The position numbers and the translations under genes are program-made. From Ruania alba (GTDB lineage Bacteria > Actinomycetota > Actinomycetes > Actinomycetales > Beutenbergiaceae), in assembly GCF_900105765.1 (NCBI RefSeq), contig NZ_FNTX01000001.1, positions 434,001 to 498,000 on the forward strand: 64,000 nucleotides of DNA, given 5' to 3'. This document shows, piece after piece, positions 1 to 8,889 of this stretch. The first letter of the stretch is position 1. Every line of letters starts with the position of its first letter. The notes beneath the pieces are model-generated. The model was not told where the DNA came from. It saw only the letters and a program-made list of their open reading frames with translations, and searched no databases.

Positions 1-390
1 GACCTGGCGCGTGCCGACGTCGTCACCCTCGGTGCCTGGATGGAGAACCGGCTGGTGGGCTCGGTGCGGGTGGGCCTGGAGGAGGACCGCGCGCTGCTCG
101 GCCGCCTCGCCGTGGTGCCCGACCTGCAGGGCCAGGGCATCGGCACCCAGCTACTGATGGCGGTGCTGCACTACCTGCCCGAGCAGACCCAGGAGGTCTG
201 GGTGTTCACCGGGCAGGACTCCAAGCAGAACCTCTCCCTCTACGCCAAGCACGGGTTCGAGCACCAATACGACCAGAACGCCGGTGACCTCACCTACGCC
301 TACCTGCGCAAGATCCTCGGCGGGATGGCCGGTGATGACGACAGTGCCTCCGTCGACGTCCCAGGTGACGATCTGGGCGTCACGCGCTGA
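1..390 (+). CDS. GNAT family N-acetyltransferase (5' truncated by window)
   Basis: The reading frame is open from the first base, so the true start lies outside the window. The visible part is the C-terminal half of a GNAT acetyltransferase, which moves an acetyl group from acetyl-CoA to an amine. The acetyl-CoA binding motif A is clear: RLAVVPDLQGQGIGTQLL (core Q-G-x-G-I/G). It is followed by the usual C-terminal signature NLSLYAKHGF. The substrate cannot be told from the sequence. The last 25 or so residues are acidic and probably unstructured. Confidence 0.85.
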   Translation, partial: DLARADVVTLGAWMENRLVGSVRVGLEEDRALLGRLAVVPDLQGQGIGTQLLMAVLHYLPEQTQEVWVFTGQDSKQNLSLYAKHGFEHQYDQNAGDLTYAYLRKILGGMAGDDDSASVDVPGDDLGVTR

Positions 391-408
391 GGACAGAACG
401 TTGAAGGG

Positions 409-891
409 TTATGGGCGTTTGCCCGCCGGGTCAAACGTGGGAGTGGGGCCGAAGAGCACATTGTCCGTGGCTTCCCTCCTGCTGAGGTACCAGGAACCTC
501 CAAGGCAGACGTACTCGTCCTGATACGTGCCGCCCCCGCAGAGCCAGTCGTCGGCCCAGCCTCCGAATGCCTGACCGAGTTGTGTCATCACAACGACGTC
601 CGCCGTACCAGTGGCGGTGTCGCCTGAGACGGTGACGCGGTGATTCACTGTGGCGTGCTGCATCCGCGGAAACTGTGCCCACTGGTGCCGAACCGCGGCC
701 TGAATCTCGCCCAGGCCGACGAACTCGCGGGCTGGGCCCACCTTCCAGACAGCGTTGGGGGACCAGACCGACTTCCACACGTCCGCATCACGGTGGTCCG
801 CGCCCCAGCAATATCGGGCAGCAAGGTCGCGAATCTCCTCCAGCGATTCCAGGTGGTGCAGCCGTCGAGTGATCGATGCGAGTTCGTCCAT
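409..891 (-). CDS. SnoaL-like / NTF2-superfamily protein
   Basis: A 160-residue protein with the start pattern of SnoaL-like proteins: an N-terminal helix, then DLAARYCWGADHRDADVW followed by an 'APNAVW'-type strand. The family folds as an alpha+beta barrel and includes ketosteroid isomerase-like and dehydratase-like enzymes as well as non-catalytic members. The function here is unknown. It stands alone between a convergent acetyltransferase gene and the divergent glyA leader. Its base composition is slightly less GC-rich than glyA/folD, but that is only an impression. Confidence 0.7.
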   Translation of the reverse strand: MDELASITRRLHHLESLEEIRDLAARYCWGADHRDADVWKSVWSPNAVWKVGPAREFVGLGEIQAAVRHQWAQFPRMQHATVNHRVTVSGDTATGTADVVVMTQLGQAFGGWADDWLCGGGTYQDEYVCLGGSWYLSRREATDNVLFGPTPTFDPAGKRP

Positions 892-953
892 CTGAGCAAA
901 CTAGACCCGACCTGCGACATGACCGTCTCTGGCTGAGCCGTCGTCATATCGTC

Positions 954-959
954 TAGGCT
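954..959 (+). promoter_or_regulatory. -10 box of the riboswitch-glyA-folD transcript
   Basis: TAGGCT matches the actinobacterial -10 pattern TAnnnT and lies about seven bases before the point where the riboswitch aptamer begins. Transcription would therefore start near 966, giving a leader made almost only of the riboswitch. No convincing -35 box is seen. Confidence 0.5.
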
Positions 960-965
960 GGACCC

Positions 966-1042
966 ATCGCGACTGGCGCAGGTGGATCACCACCGGGGAG
1001 CGATGCAGAAGACGAGCCTCACGGTCGCCCGCCTGGGCCGCG
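966..1042 (+). promoter_or_regulatory. ZTP (pfl) riboswitch
   Basis: The leader of glyA carries the conserved blocks of the pfl/ZTP aptamer in order: GACTGGCG (971-978), a GGTGGATCACCACC stem-loop (981-994), CCGGGGAGCG (993-1002), a variable stem, and finally CCGCCTGGGC (1029-1038 region). ZTP riboswitches sense the purine intermediate ZMP/ZTP, which accumulates when 10-formyl-THF is short, and they turn on one-carbon genes. The two genes downstream, glyA and folD, are typical members of this regulon. Only about 25 bases separate the aptamer from the ribosome-binding site, so control of translation initiation is more likely than a long terminator switch. The identification is by eye, from motif and context. 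Confidence 0.85.
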
Positions 1043-1075
1043 AGGGTACCGCCGATGCATCCACCTGGAGGATCC

Positions 1076-2383
1076 ATGACCCAGTCCGTGTCCGAGCAGG
1101 CCACCACGCCGGTGCGTGACCAGAGCCTCGCCGAACTCGACCCCGAGATCGCCGCCGTCCTCGAGGGGGAGCTGGGCCGCCAGCGCGACACCCTCGAGAT
1201 GATCGCGAGCGAGAACTTCGTCCCCCGCGCCGTCCTGCAGGCCCAGGGGTCGGTGCTCACGAACAAGTACGCCGAGGGCTATCCCGGCAAGCGCTACTAC
1301 GGCGGCTGCGAGCAGGTCGACATCGCCGAGAACCTCGCGATCGACCGGGCCAAGGCGCTCTTCGGCGCCGAGTACGCCAACGTGCAGCCGCACTCCGGTG
1401 CCACGGCCAACGCCGCGGTGCTGCACGCGCTGGCCACCCCGGGCGACACCATCCTCGGGCTCTCCCTGGCCCACGGTGGGCACCTGACGCACGGGATGAA
1501 GATCAACTTCTCCGGCAAGCTCTATAACGTCGCCGCCTACGGCGTGGACCCGGACACCTACCGGGTGGACATGGACGCCGTGCGCGATGCCGCCCTCGAG
1601 CACAAGCCCAAGGTGATCATCGCCGGCTGGTCCGCCTACCCGCGCCAGCTCGACTTCGCCGCCTTCCGTGAGATCGCCGACGAGGTCGGCGCCTACCTGT
1701 GGACCGACATGGCGCATTTCGCCGGTCTGGTGGCCGCGGGGCTGCACCCGAGCCCGGTGCCGCACTCCGACGTCGTCTCCACCACCGTGCACAAGACGCT
1801 TGGCGGGCCTCGTTCCGGCCTGATCCTCGCCCGGGACGCCGAAGGCTTCGGCAAGAAGCTCAACTCGGCAGTGTTCCCCGGCCAGCAGGGTGGCCCGCTG
1901 ATGCACGTGATCGCCGCGAAGGCGGTCGCACTCAAGGTGGCCGCCGGTGAGGAGTTCGCCGCGCGGCAGGCAGCCACCGTGCAGGGAGCGCAGATCCTCG
2001 CCGAGCGGCTCACCGCTGCCGATGTCGCGGGCGCCGGGGTGTCGGTGCTCACCGGCGGCACCGACGTGCACCTGACCCTGGTGGACCTGCGGGACTCCGC
2101 CCTGGACGGTCAGCAGGCGGAGGACCTCCTGCACTCAGCCGGCATCACCGTGAACCGCAACGCGGTCCCGTTCGACCCGCGCCCGCCGCGGGTGACCTCG
2201 GGCCTGCGGATCGGCACCCCGGCGCTCGCCTCCCGCGGGTTCGGCGAGACCGAGTTCCGCGAGGTGGCCGACATCATCGGCACCGTGCTCGCCGCCGGAA
2301 CCGGTGCGGACATCGAGGCCGCCAAGGCCCGGGTGCAGAAGCTCACCGACGCGTTCCCGCTCTACCCGGGACTGGCCCAGTGA
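1076..2383 (+). CDS. glyA: Serine hydroxymethyltransferase
   Basis: GlyA converts serine and tetrahydrofolate to glycine and 5,10-methylene-THF using PLP. The protein has the family N-terminus (LEMIASENF, then [17 protein letters not shown]) and the PLP-lysine motif [14 protein letters not shown] chose the ATG at 1076 (435 residues) because GGAGG at 1067-1071 sits just before it. An upstream in-frame ATG at 1055 would start inside the riboswitch 3' side and has no ribosome-binding site. The gene overlaps folD by four bases (GTGA), so the two are co-translated and both fall under the ZTP riboswitch. Confidence 0.97.
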   Translation: MTQSVSEQATTPVRDQSLAELDPEIAAVLEGELGRQRDTLEMIASENFVPRAVLQAQGSVLTNKYAEGYPGKRYYGGCEQVDIAENLAIDRAKALFGAEYANVQPHSGATANAAVLHALATPGDTILGLSLAHGGHLTHGMKINFSGKLYNVAAYGVDPDTYRVDMDAVRDAALEHKPKVIIAGWSAYPRQLDFAAFREIADEVGAYLWTDMAHFAGLVAAGLHPSPVPHSDVVSTTVHKTLGGPRSGLILARDAEGFGKKLNSAVFPGQQGGPLMHVIAAKAVALKVAAGEEFAARQAATVQGAQILAERLTAADVAGAGVSVLTGGTDVHLTLVDLRDSALDGQQAEDLLHSAGITVNRNAVPFDPRPPRVTSGLRIGTPALASRGFGETEFREVADIIGTVLAAGTGADIEAAKARVQKLTDAFPLYPGLAQ

Positions 2384-3252
2384 GCGCCCCGGAGCAGACC
2401 GGCGCGCGGATGATGCCCGGCAAGCCGGTCGCCGAGGCGGTCTTCGCCGACCTGGCCCCCCGGATCGAGGCGCTCGTGGCCGCCGGGCACCGCCCGGGCC
2501 TGGGCACGATCCTGGTGGGCGATGACTCGGCCAGCGCGGGCTACATCCGGATGAAGCAGGAGCGGGCCGGCGAACTCGGCTTCACCTCCCCGCACATCCA
2601 CCTCGGTCAGGACGCGTCCCAGGCGGACGTACTGGCTGCGATCACTGAGATGAACGACGCCGACGACGTGGATGCGGTGCTGATGCAGCACCCGACCCCG
2701 CCGCAGATCGACTTCGACGCCGCGCTGCTCGCCCTCGACCCGGACAAGGACGTGGACGGGCTGCACCCGGTGAACATGGGGCGCCTGGCGCTCGGCATGC
2801 CCGGCCCGGTGCCGTGCACGCCGGCCGGGATCGAGGCGATCCTCGCTCACTACGAGGTGCCGATCTCCGGCCGGGAGGTGTGCATCCTCGGCCGCGGCAC
2901 CACGCTCGGCCGTCCGCTCGCACTGCTGCTCTCCCAGAAGCGCCCGACGGCGAACGCGGCCGTGACCGTGGTGCACACCGGGGTACCGAACTGGGCCGAC
3001 TACACCCGCCGGGCCGAGGTGGTCATCGCGGCCGCCGGGGTGCCGGGGATCCTGCAGCCGGAGCACCTGACGGCGGGGGTCACCGTGGTCGGGGGAGGCG
3101 TGCGCTACGAAGGGCGCAAGCTGCTGCCGGATGTCGACGAGTCCTGCGAGGCCGTGGCCGGCGCGATCACCCCGCGGGTGGGTGGCGTGGGCCCGACCAC
3201 CATCGCGATGCTGTTCCAGAACGCCGTCGAGGCGGCCGAGCGTCGGGCGTAG
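2380..3252 (+). CDS. folD: Bifunctional methylene-THF dehydrogenase/cyclohydrolase
   Basis: FolD interconverts 5,10-methylene-THF and 10-formyl-THF through the methenyl form. The family signatures are present: [13 protein letters not shown] (catalytic Tyr and Lys region), QHPTPPQID and [13 protein letters not shown] in the catalytic domain. These are followed by the NAD(P) site [18 protein letters not shown] and a C-terminal [11 protein letters not shown]. At 290 residues it is of normal length. The GTG start overlaps the glyA stop codon. The usual GRS in the dinucleotide loop is GRG here, a small deviation. It is the last gene before a strong inverted repeat. Confidence 0.96.
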   Translation: MSAPEQTGARMMPGKPVAEAVFADLAPRIEALVAAGHRPGLGTILVGDDSASAGYIRMKQERAGELGFTSPHIHLGQDASQADVLAAITEMNDADDVDAVLMQHPTPPQIDFDAALLALDPDKDVDGLHPVNMGRLALGMPGPVPCTPAGIEAILAHYEVPISGREVCILGRGTTLGRPLALLLSQKRPTANAAVTVVHTGVPNWADYTRRAEVVIAAAGVPGILQPEHLTAGVTVVGGGVRYEGRKLLPDVDESCEAVAGAITPRVGGVGPTTIAMLFQNAVEAAERRA

Positions 3253-3266
3253 TTCCCACCGCCGTG

Positions 3267-3314
3267 GGCAGGGTTGTGGTCGCTTGTCGGCCTGAAAGCG
3301 ACCACAACCCTGCC
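3267..3314. terminator. Perfect 19-bp inverted repeat between convergent folD and marR
   Basis: GGCAGGGTTGTGGTCGCTT (3267-3285) is followed after ten bases by its exact reverse complement (3296-3314). It lies between two convergent genes and could end transcription from both sides. There is no T-run, which is common for actinobacterial hairpin terminators. Confidence 0.65.
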
Positions 3315-3337
3315 GTGGTTCCAAGGGAACGATCGTA

Positions 3338-3393
3338 GATCCGCCCCGGGCGGGTTGGGATCGACCATGATCCCGCCCCGGCGGGCTGGGGTC
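3338..3393. repeat. Two 25-bp direct repeats, each able to form a GC hairpin
   Basis: Units at 3338-3362 and 3369-3393 share the form GATC(C)CGCCCCGG(G)CGGGyTGGGrTC. Each contains a short CCGCCCC/CGGG stem. The second unit runs into the marR stop codon, so it may also act in ending marR transcription. Confidence 0.45.
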
Positions 3394-3868
3394 AGCCGAG
3401 GAAGCGGATCAGCAGCCGGCGCAGATCGGCGAGTTCGGTCTCGTCCAGGTCGTGCGTGACCAGGCCGTCGATCGCATCCGGCACGTTCAGCGAGCTCAGC
3501 GCCGCGAACCCCTCGCCGGTGATCTCCACGATGTGACGACGGCGGTCCTCGGGGTGCGGGTAGCGGCGCACGTAGCCGGTGCGTTCCAGGCCGAGGATGA
3601 TCCGGCTCATCGTCTGCTCGGTCACGCCCGTGTGCTCGGCGATCTCCCGCTGGGAGTGGCCACCGCCGGCCAGCACGGCCAGCACCGGCAGCGAGGCGTG
3701 GCTGAGCGACCACTGGGCGAGATAGGTGTCCCAGGCCCGTTCCACCCGCCGGGCCGCGGCGGAGAGCAACCGGCCGGTGGGCCACTCGTCCGGGCGCTCG
3801 GCCACGCCCGGGCCCGGTGCGGGCGTGGGCTCGTCAGGTAGAGGGGCAGACTGCGGCACGACGTCCAT
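3392..3868 (-). CDS. MarR-family transcriptional regulator
   Basis: A 158-residue winged-helix protein. The helix-turn-helix is HSQREIAEHTGVTEQTMSRI, followed by LERTGYVRRYPHPEDRRRHI, the MarR wing with its conserved D-R-R basic tip. The first 25 residues are proline-rich and extra to the fold. I placed the start at the ATG at 3868; the longer frame upstream runs through the divergent intergenic region and codes for low-complexity sequence. It points away from the MMPL exporter and most likely represses it, as is common for MarR/efflux pairs. Confidence 0.85.
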   Translation of the reverse strand: MDVVPQSAPLPDEPTPAPGPGVAERPDEWPTGRLLSAAARRVERAWDTYLAQWSLSHASLPVLAVLAGGGHSQREIAEHTGVTEQTMSRIILGLERTGYVRRYPHPEDRRRHIVEITGEGFAALSSLNVPDAIDGLVTHDLDETELADLRRLLIRFLG

Positions 3869-3899
3869 CCTGGCACGGGCCGCCGCCTCCACCCTTCGC

Positions 3900-3955
3900 C
3901 GAGTGCGGCCCTTCTCGCTCACCTTGTGAGATATAGCCGAAAAGGCCCGCACTCG
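3900..3955 (+). repeat. 56-bp dispersed palindromic repeat, copy A
   Basis: The ends are CGAGTGCG (3900-3907) and CGCACTCG (3948-3955). Between them is the core TCTCGCTCAC-ctt-GTGAGA (3913-3931). Copies of the same 56-bp length and layout occur at 27734-27789 and 49790-49845. This copy sits in the divergent marR/MMPL intergenic region, so it could affect regulation of either gene. Confidence 0.75.
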
Positions 3956-4007
3956 ATTCCAAAGTCGCGGTCCATTTGCTTGCGCGAAGGAGGGCTCCCG
4001 TCGCAGA

Positions 4008-6218
4008 ATGCTCAGCATGCTGACTAATGCCGGTGCGAGCAGCCGCCGACCCGCTCTGGTGCGCTCCCTCATGGTTGCCCTCGCGCTCGTCGCCTGGCTC
4101 GCCATCGGAGGCTTCGGCGGGATGGCGCAGGGCAATCTCTCGGGAGTCCAGGAGAACGACCCCGCAGCCTTCCTGCCCGAGAGTGCCGAGTCCACCCAGG
4201 CGAACGAGCTGATCGCCGATTTCTCCGAGGACACCTCGCTTCCCGCGCTGCTGGTGATCGAAGCTGATGATGGCGGGGCACTCACCCCGCAGGACCTGGC
4301 CGCCATCGGCACCCTCGCCGAATCCATCCCTGGTCTGGACCTGCCCGGCGGGGCAACAGTCGCCGACTACCTGGTCACGTCCCAGATCCCGACCGTTCCC
4401 AGCGAGGACGGTGAGGCGGCGCTCCTCCCTATCTCTCTGGATGCCGCCCAGGCGAGCGACCTGCTCGGCGAGGACGAGGAGCGGGTCTCCACCGCCGTCA
4501 CCGAACGCATCCGTGCCGAGGTAGCCGACACCCTCCCCGATGCCGACCTGGCCGGCTGGGTGACCGGACCGGCCGCCGGTGTGGCCGACCTGGTCTCGGC
4601 CTTTGCCGGGATCGACGGCATCCTGCTCGGCGTGGCGCTGGCGGTGGTGCTGGTGATTCTCGCGATCGTCTACCGGTCCCCGCTGCTGCCCTTCGCCGTC
4701 ATTCTCACCTCGGTGTTCTCCCTGTGCCTGGCGGCACTGGTGATCGTGCCGCTGGCTGGCGCCGACGTGCTCCTCCTGAACGGGCAGAGCCAGGGCATCC
4801 TCTCCATCCTCGTGATCGGCGCTGCCACCGACTACTCGCTGTTGCTGGTGGCCCGCTACCGCGAGGAGCTCACCCGCAACGAGCACCCCGCCGCCGCGAT
4901 GCGGGCCGCCTGGCGTGCCACGCTGGAGCCGATCGCGGCCAGTGCCGGCACCGTGATCGTGGGCCTGCTGTGCCTGTTGCTCTCCGACCTCGGCTCCAAC
5001 GCCAGCCTCGGTCCGATCGCCGCGATCGGCATCGTGGCCTCGGTCCTCGGTGCGCTCACGCTGTTGCCGGCCCTGTTGCTCGTGCTCGGCGCGCGGTCCC
5101 GTGCCATGTTCTGGCCGTCCCGCCCCCGTTACGCCCCGGAGAGGTCCGTGCAGGACGCGGGCGTGCCCACCACCGGCCTGTGGGCCCGGGTGGCGACCCT
5201 GGTGACCAAGCGAGCCCGGGTGGTCTGGGTGAGTACCGCCGTCGTGCTGGGTGTGCTGGCGGCCTTCGCCACGACCTTCCAGGCCGAGGGCACCAGCGAC
5301 AACGACGTCTTCCTCAGCGAGGTGGAGTCCGTGGCCGGGGAGGAGGTGCTCGCCGAGCACTTCGCCGTCGGCACCGTGCAGCCGATCCAGGTGGTCGCGC
5401 CCGAGGGGTCCACCGATGATGTCCTCGCCGCTGCCGAGAGTGTCGACGGCGTCACGTCCGCGGCCGTGGTGACCGAGGGGTCCGGCCAGGGCGTGCCTGG
5501 GCAGGGTGAGGCGATGGTGATCGACGGGCGCGTCCTGGTGGAGGTGGTCACCACCGATTCCGCGGAGAGCCAGGCCGTGCTGGCGACCGTGACCGAGGTG
5601 CGGACCGCCCTGGAAACGGTGAACGAGGACATCCTCGTCGGTGGCGAGGCTGCGCAACGCCTGGACACCCAGGAGACGGCCGAGCGCGACCTGCGCACCA
5701 TCATCCCGGTGGTCCTGCTCGTGATCGCGCTGATGTTGATGATCCTGCTGCGCTCCGTGGTGGCTCCGCTAGTCCTGCTGGCCGCGAACGTCCTGTCCTT
5801 CGCCGCCACCATGGGGCTTTCCGCCCTGGTGTTCAACCACCTGCTCGACTTCCCCGGCGCCGACGCCACGGTGCCGCTGTACGGCTTCGTGTTCCTGGTG
5901 GCGCTCGGGATCGACTACTCCATCTTCCTGATGACGCGGGTGCGAGAGGAGTCGTTGCAGCTCGGCACCCGGCCCGGGGTGCGCACGGGGCTGGCGGTGA
6001 CGGGGGGAGTGATCACCTCGGCCGGCCTGGTGCTCGCGGCCACGTTCTCCGCGCTGTGGGTGATCCCGCTGCTGTTCCTGGCTCAGCTCGCGTTCATCGT
6101 GGCCGTGGGCGTGCTGATCGATACCTTCGTGGTGCGCAGCCTGCTGGTGCCCGGTCTGGTGCACGATCTGGGTCGGCGCACCTGGTGGCCGTGGGCGCGG
6201 CGGATGCCGGCGGACTGA
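4008..6218 (+). CDS. MMPL-family RND-type exporter
   Basis: A 736-residue inner-membrane protein of the MMPL/RND superfamily, which exports lipids or drugs using the proton gradient. It shows the family's internal duplication: one N-terminal membrane helix (residues ~20-40), a soluble loop domain, five helices (about 200-360), a second soluble domain and five more helices (about 560-720). GAATDYSLLLVARYREEL and ALGIDYSIFLMTRVREE are the paired proton-relay helices with the conserved G-x-x-x-D-Y. It is divergent from a MarR regulator that probably controls it. The start could also be the second ATG at 4017. The substrate is unknown. Confidence 0.9.
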   Translation: MLSMLTNAGASSRRPALVRSLMVALALVAWLAIGGFGGMAQGNLSGVQENDPAAFLPESAESTQANELIADFSEDTSLPALLVIEADDGGALTPQDLAAIGTLAESIPGLDLPGGATVADYLVTSQIPTVPSEDGEAALLPISLDAAQASDLLGEDEERVSTAVTERIRAEVADTLPDADLAGWVTGPAAGVADLVSAFAGIDGILLGVALAVVLVILAIVYRSPLLPFAVILTSVFSLCLAALVIVPLAGADVLLLNGQSQGILSILVIGAATDYSLLLVARYREELTRNEHPAAAMRAAWRATLEPIAASAGTVIVGLLCLLLSDLGSNASLGPIAAIGIVASVLGALTLLPALLLVLGARSRAMFWPSRPRYAPERSVQDAGVPTTGLWARVATLVTKRARVVWVSTAVVLGVLAAFATTFQAEGTSDNDVFLSEVESVAGEEVLAEHFAVGTVQPIQVVAPEGSTDDVLAAAESVDGVTSAAVVTEGSGQGVPGQGEAMVIDGRVLVEVVTTDSAESQAVLATVTEVRTALETVNEDILVGGEAAQRLDTQETAERDLRTIIPVVLLVIALMLMILLRSVVAPLVLLAANVLSFAATMGLSALVFNHLLDFPGADATVPLYGFVFLVALGIDYSIFLMTRVREESLQLGTRPGVRTGLAVTGGVITSAGLVLAATFSALWVIPLLFLAQLAFIVAVGVLIDTFVVRSLLVPGLVHDLGRRTWWPWARRMPAD

Positions 6219-6266
6219 GTCTCCCGTCCGTCAGGGAGTGTCGGCGGGCCGTGATGGGATGGTTCC

Positions 6267-7088
6267 ATGTCGAGCTCTTCTCCTCCCGCACTGAGTATTG
6301 CCACCTTCAACGTCAACGGGATCCGGGCTGCCTTCCGGCGCGGGATGGCCGAATGGATCGCCGCACGCGAACCCGATGTGTTGCTGCTGCAGGAGGTCCG
6401 TGCCACCGACGAGATCGTCACTGGCTACCTCGGCGAGGGGTGGCACCTCGCGCACGAGGAAGGGGTGGCCAAGGGGCGCGCCGGCGTGGCGATCGCCTCC
6501 CGTCTCCCGCTCGACGGCGTCCGGTTCGGTGTAGGCGATCCGGCCACCCGGGCCGATGGTGAGGTGGGCCGCTGGGTGGAGGCCGACATCCAGCGCGGCG
6601 AGGAGACGATCACCGTGATCTCCACCTACATCCACTCCGGGACCGCCGGGACGCCGTCGATGGACGAGAAGTACGCGTTCCTGGACAAGGTGACCGACCG
6701 GATGGCCGAGCTGAGCAGGCAGGGGAGAGCCGCCGTCGTGGGTGGGGACGTGAACATCGCGCACACCGAGCGCGACATCAAGAACTGGAAGGGCAACCGG
6801 AAGAACGCGGGATTCCTGCCCGAGGAGCGGGCCTACCTGGATCGGTGGACCGGTGAGCATGGGTGGGTGGACCTGGGGCGCGCGTTCGCTGGAGATGTGG
6901 ACGGGCCGTACACGTGGTGGTCCTGGCGCGGGAAGGCCTTCGACAACGACTCCGGCTGGCGGATCGACTATCAGTTCGCCAGTCCTGCGCTCGCGCCCCT
7001 GGCCACTTCGGCGGTGGTGGACCGGGACCCCGCCTACGACCAACGGATCTCCGACCACGCCCCGCTGCGGGTGTCCTACGATCGCTGA
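6267..7088 (+). CDS. xth: Exodeoxyribonuclease III (AP endonuclease family)
   Basis: A 273-residue exonuclease III/AP-endonuclease that cuts DNA at abasic sites and trims 3' ends in base-excision repair. Motifs seen are IATFNVNGIRAA (catalytic Asn), LLLQEVR (metal-binding Glu), the GDVNIAHTERD loop (Asp/Asn), WRIDYQFAS, and the final SDHAPLRV with the catalytic Asp-His. The length is normal. It is followed after one base by the DUF4287/DUF5655 gene, so the two are probably transcribed together. Confidence 0.94.
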   Translation: MSSSSPPALSIATFNVNGIRAAFRRGMAEWIAAREPDVLLLQEVRATDEIVTGYLGEGWHLAHEEGVAKGRAGVAIASRLPLDGVRFGVGDPATRADGEVGRWVEADIQRGEETITVISTYIHSGTAGTPSMDEKYAFLDKVTDRMAELSRQGRAAVVGGDVNIAHTERDIKNWKGNRKNAGFLPEERAYLDRWTGEHGWVDLGRAFAGDVDGPYTWWSWRGKAFDNDSGWRIDYQFASPALAPLATSAVVDRDPAYDQRISDHAPLRVSYDR

Positions 7089-7089
7089 C

Positions 7090-7671
7090 ATGTCCGCGGA
7101 GAACGAACCCCGGTTCGCCGGGTGGCAGCAGATGGTGGATGACAGCCGGGCGATCCTGCAGCGCCGCACCGGTGCCGACGTCGCTGCCTGGGCCGACCGG
7201 GTCCGGGCCGCGGGTGCGGGGACGCCTGAGGAGGCGCGCACCTGGCTCGCCGAGCAGGACGTGCGCGGGCGCGGGCAGGACGCCGTGATCTGGGAGATGT
7301 TCGGGCCACCGGAGTTCTTCGAGCTCTCCGGGCAGGAGCTGGTGGACGATCAGTACGCCGACCGGCCCGGGCTGCGCCCGATCGCCGAGGTGGTCTTCGA
7401 GATCGCCACCGGGCTCGGCGCGCAGCTCCAGGCCCGCAAGACCTACGTCTCGCTGCGCACCGGACGGCGTCAGTTCGCCCAGGTGGTGCCGGCCGCGAAG
7501 AGTGCGCTGCACCTGCTGCTGCGTCTGGACGTGCCGGCCGACGATCGCGTGGAGGTGCTCACGCCGAACAAGGACCAGCCGCTGGACCGCCGGGTGCGGC
7601 TGCGGGATGTGACCGAGGTGGACGACCGGGTGCGTGACCTGCTCGAGGCGGCCTGGCAGCAGAGCTGGTGA
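7090..7671 (+). CDS. DUF4287 and DUF5655 domain protein
   Basis: A 193-residue protein. The N-terminal part (about residues 8-65) resembles DUF4287, a small helical domain with a W-x-x-x-V pattern. The C-terminal part (about 95-190) resembles DUF5655, a predicted transport-associated or nucleic-acid-linked domain. No catalytic residues are known for either. I placed the start at the ATG at 7090, directly after xth. Coupling to a DNA repair gene is suggestive, but no function can be given. Confidence 0.75.
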   Translation: MSAENEPRFAGWQQMVDDSRAILQRRTGADVAAWADRVRAAGAGTPEEARTWLAEQDVRGRGQDAVIWEMFGPPEFFELSGQELVDDQYADRPGLRPIAEVVFEIATGLGAQLQARKTYVSLRTGRRQFAQVVPAAKSALHLLLRLDVPADDRVEVLTPNKDQPLDRRVRLRDVTEVDDRVRDLLEAAWQQSW

Positions 7672-7677
7672 GGAGGG

Positions 7678-8889
7678 TCAGTAGCGGATCGCGTCGATCG
7701 GTTTCACCCGGACGGCGACCAGCGCGGGCAGCAGGCCGGCCAACGCCCCGACGGCGGTCGCGGCCACGAGTCCGGTCATCGCCGCTTCCATCGGGAACGG
7801 CGGCGCGTCCTGGACGCCACCCCAGCCGAGCCAGTCATCGAGGGGCATGTTCTGCACGATTGCGATAGCCATCGCCACCCCGATCACACCAGCGATGAAC
7901 GTGGCCACCACGGACTCCATCATGATGGAGAAGAACACACGTGCGGACGTGGCGCCGAATGAGCGACGGATCCCGATCTCCCGGATCCGCTGGCGCACCG
8001 TGACCAGCGCGATGTTGACCAGGCTGAGGGCGCCCAGCAGCAGCACCAGTACGCCGATGCCGGTGACGATCAGCTGGAAGGCCTGGTCGAAGGCCTCGTA
8101 GCCGAACGCATCCATCCGGTAGGCCTCGACGTGCGTGCTCGCACCGAGCATGGCCTGAAGGTCGCGGGTGATGGTCTCCTGGGCGATGTCCGCCACCTCG
8201 GGTCCGATCCACACCTCGAGCGTCGGTGGCCCCGTCATCATCGGGTCACTCATGCCCCACCGGTCGAACGCCGCGTGCAGCAGGAACGCTTCTGGCATCG
8301 CCCCGTCCCACTGATCGGGGACCACGCCGATGATGGTGGTCGTTACGTCCGGGTCACCGGTTATCGTCGCTGTGACCGGCTCGCTCAGGTCAGCAACTCC
8401 CAGTTCACGCAGGAATGCCTCGTTCACGACGACGGCGGGGGCGAACCTGTCCTCGTCCGCCGCGGTGAACCAAGTGCCGTGCACCACCTGGATACGCCGC
8501 ATGGCCCCGTAGGCAGGGTCCACCACCTGCGTCTGCACCATCATCGTTCCCGCCGGGAACCGGAAGTTGGTGGTGGTCATGGAGGTGAGGCTCGCGTGCT
8601 CGATCCGGTAACGGTCCACCACCTCGCGCATCGCGTCGGTCGTTGCCTGACCGTCCCCCTGGGGCACCCCCATACCCTCGGACCATGCGTTGACACCGAG
8701 GGTGGCCGGCCGCCCACTCTGCCGTTCGATGAGTTCGGCCTGGCCCTGCTGGGCGATCTGCCCGATCGCCGTCACGCTGGTCATCGCCGTGACTGCGATC
8801 GCGACGCCGACGAGGGAGAGCAATACCCGGAGCCGGTGCACCCGCAGCTCCTTCCACGCCTCGACGAGCGCCCCCACCAGCGAGGTCAT
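7678..8889 (-). CDS. MacB/FtsX-like ABC transporter permease
   Basis: A 403-residue permease with the MacB topology: one N-terminal helix (LRVLLSLVGVAIAVTAMTSV), a large outside domain of about 220 residues, then three C-terminal helices, including one starting LIVTGIGVLVLLLGALSLVNIAL. The conserved cytoplasmic coupling segment RQRIREIGIRRSFGA lies after the second helix. Such permeases are mechanotransducers that export peptides or drugs or act on lipoproteins. It overlaps the ATPase gene by four bases and is the last gene of a three-gene leftward operon. Confidence 0.9.
   Translation of the reverse strand: MTSLVGALVEAWKELRVHRLRVLLSLVGVAIAVTAMTSVTAIGQIAQQGQAELIERQSGRPATLGVNAWSEGMGVPQGDGQATTDAMREVVDRYRIEHASLTSMTTTNFRFPAGTMMVQTQVVDPAYGAMRRIQVVHGTWFTAADEDRFAPAVVVNEAFLRELGVADLSEPVTATITGDPDVTTTIIGVVPDQWDGAMPEAFLLHAAFDRWGMSDPMMTGPPTLEVWIGPEVADIAQETITRDLQAMLGASTHVEAYRMDAFGYEAFDQAFQLIVTGIGVLVLLLGALSLVNIALVTVRQRIREIGIRRSFGATSARVFFSIMMESVVATFIAGVIGVAMAIAIVQNMPLDDWLGWGGVQDAPPFPMEAAMTGLVAATAVGALAGLLPALVAVRVKPIDAIRY

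Noticed and set aside
3267-3314. Inverted repeat as the end of a mobile element
   Set aside because: There is no transposase, no target duplication and no second copy in the window. Its place between convergent genes fits a terminator.
3834-5657. 607-residue open frame on the minus strand
   Set aside because: It is antisense to the MMPL exporter gene and rich in His, Gly, Arg and Gln, the usual product of a GC-rich shadow frame. No domain is visible.
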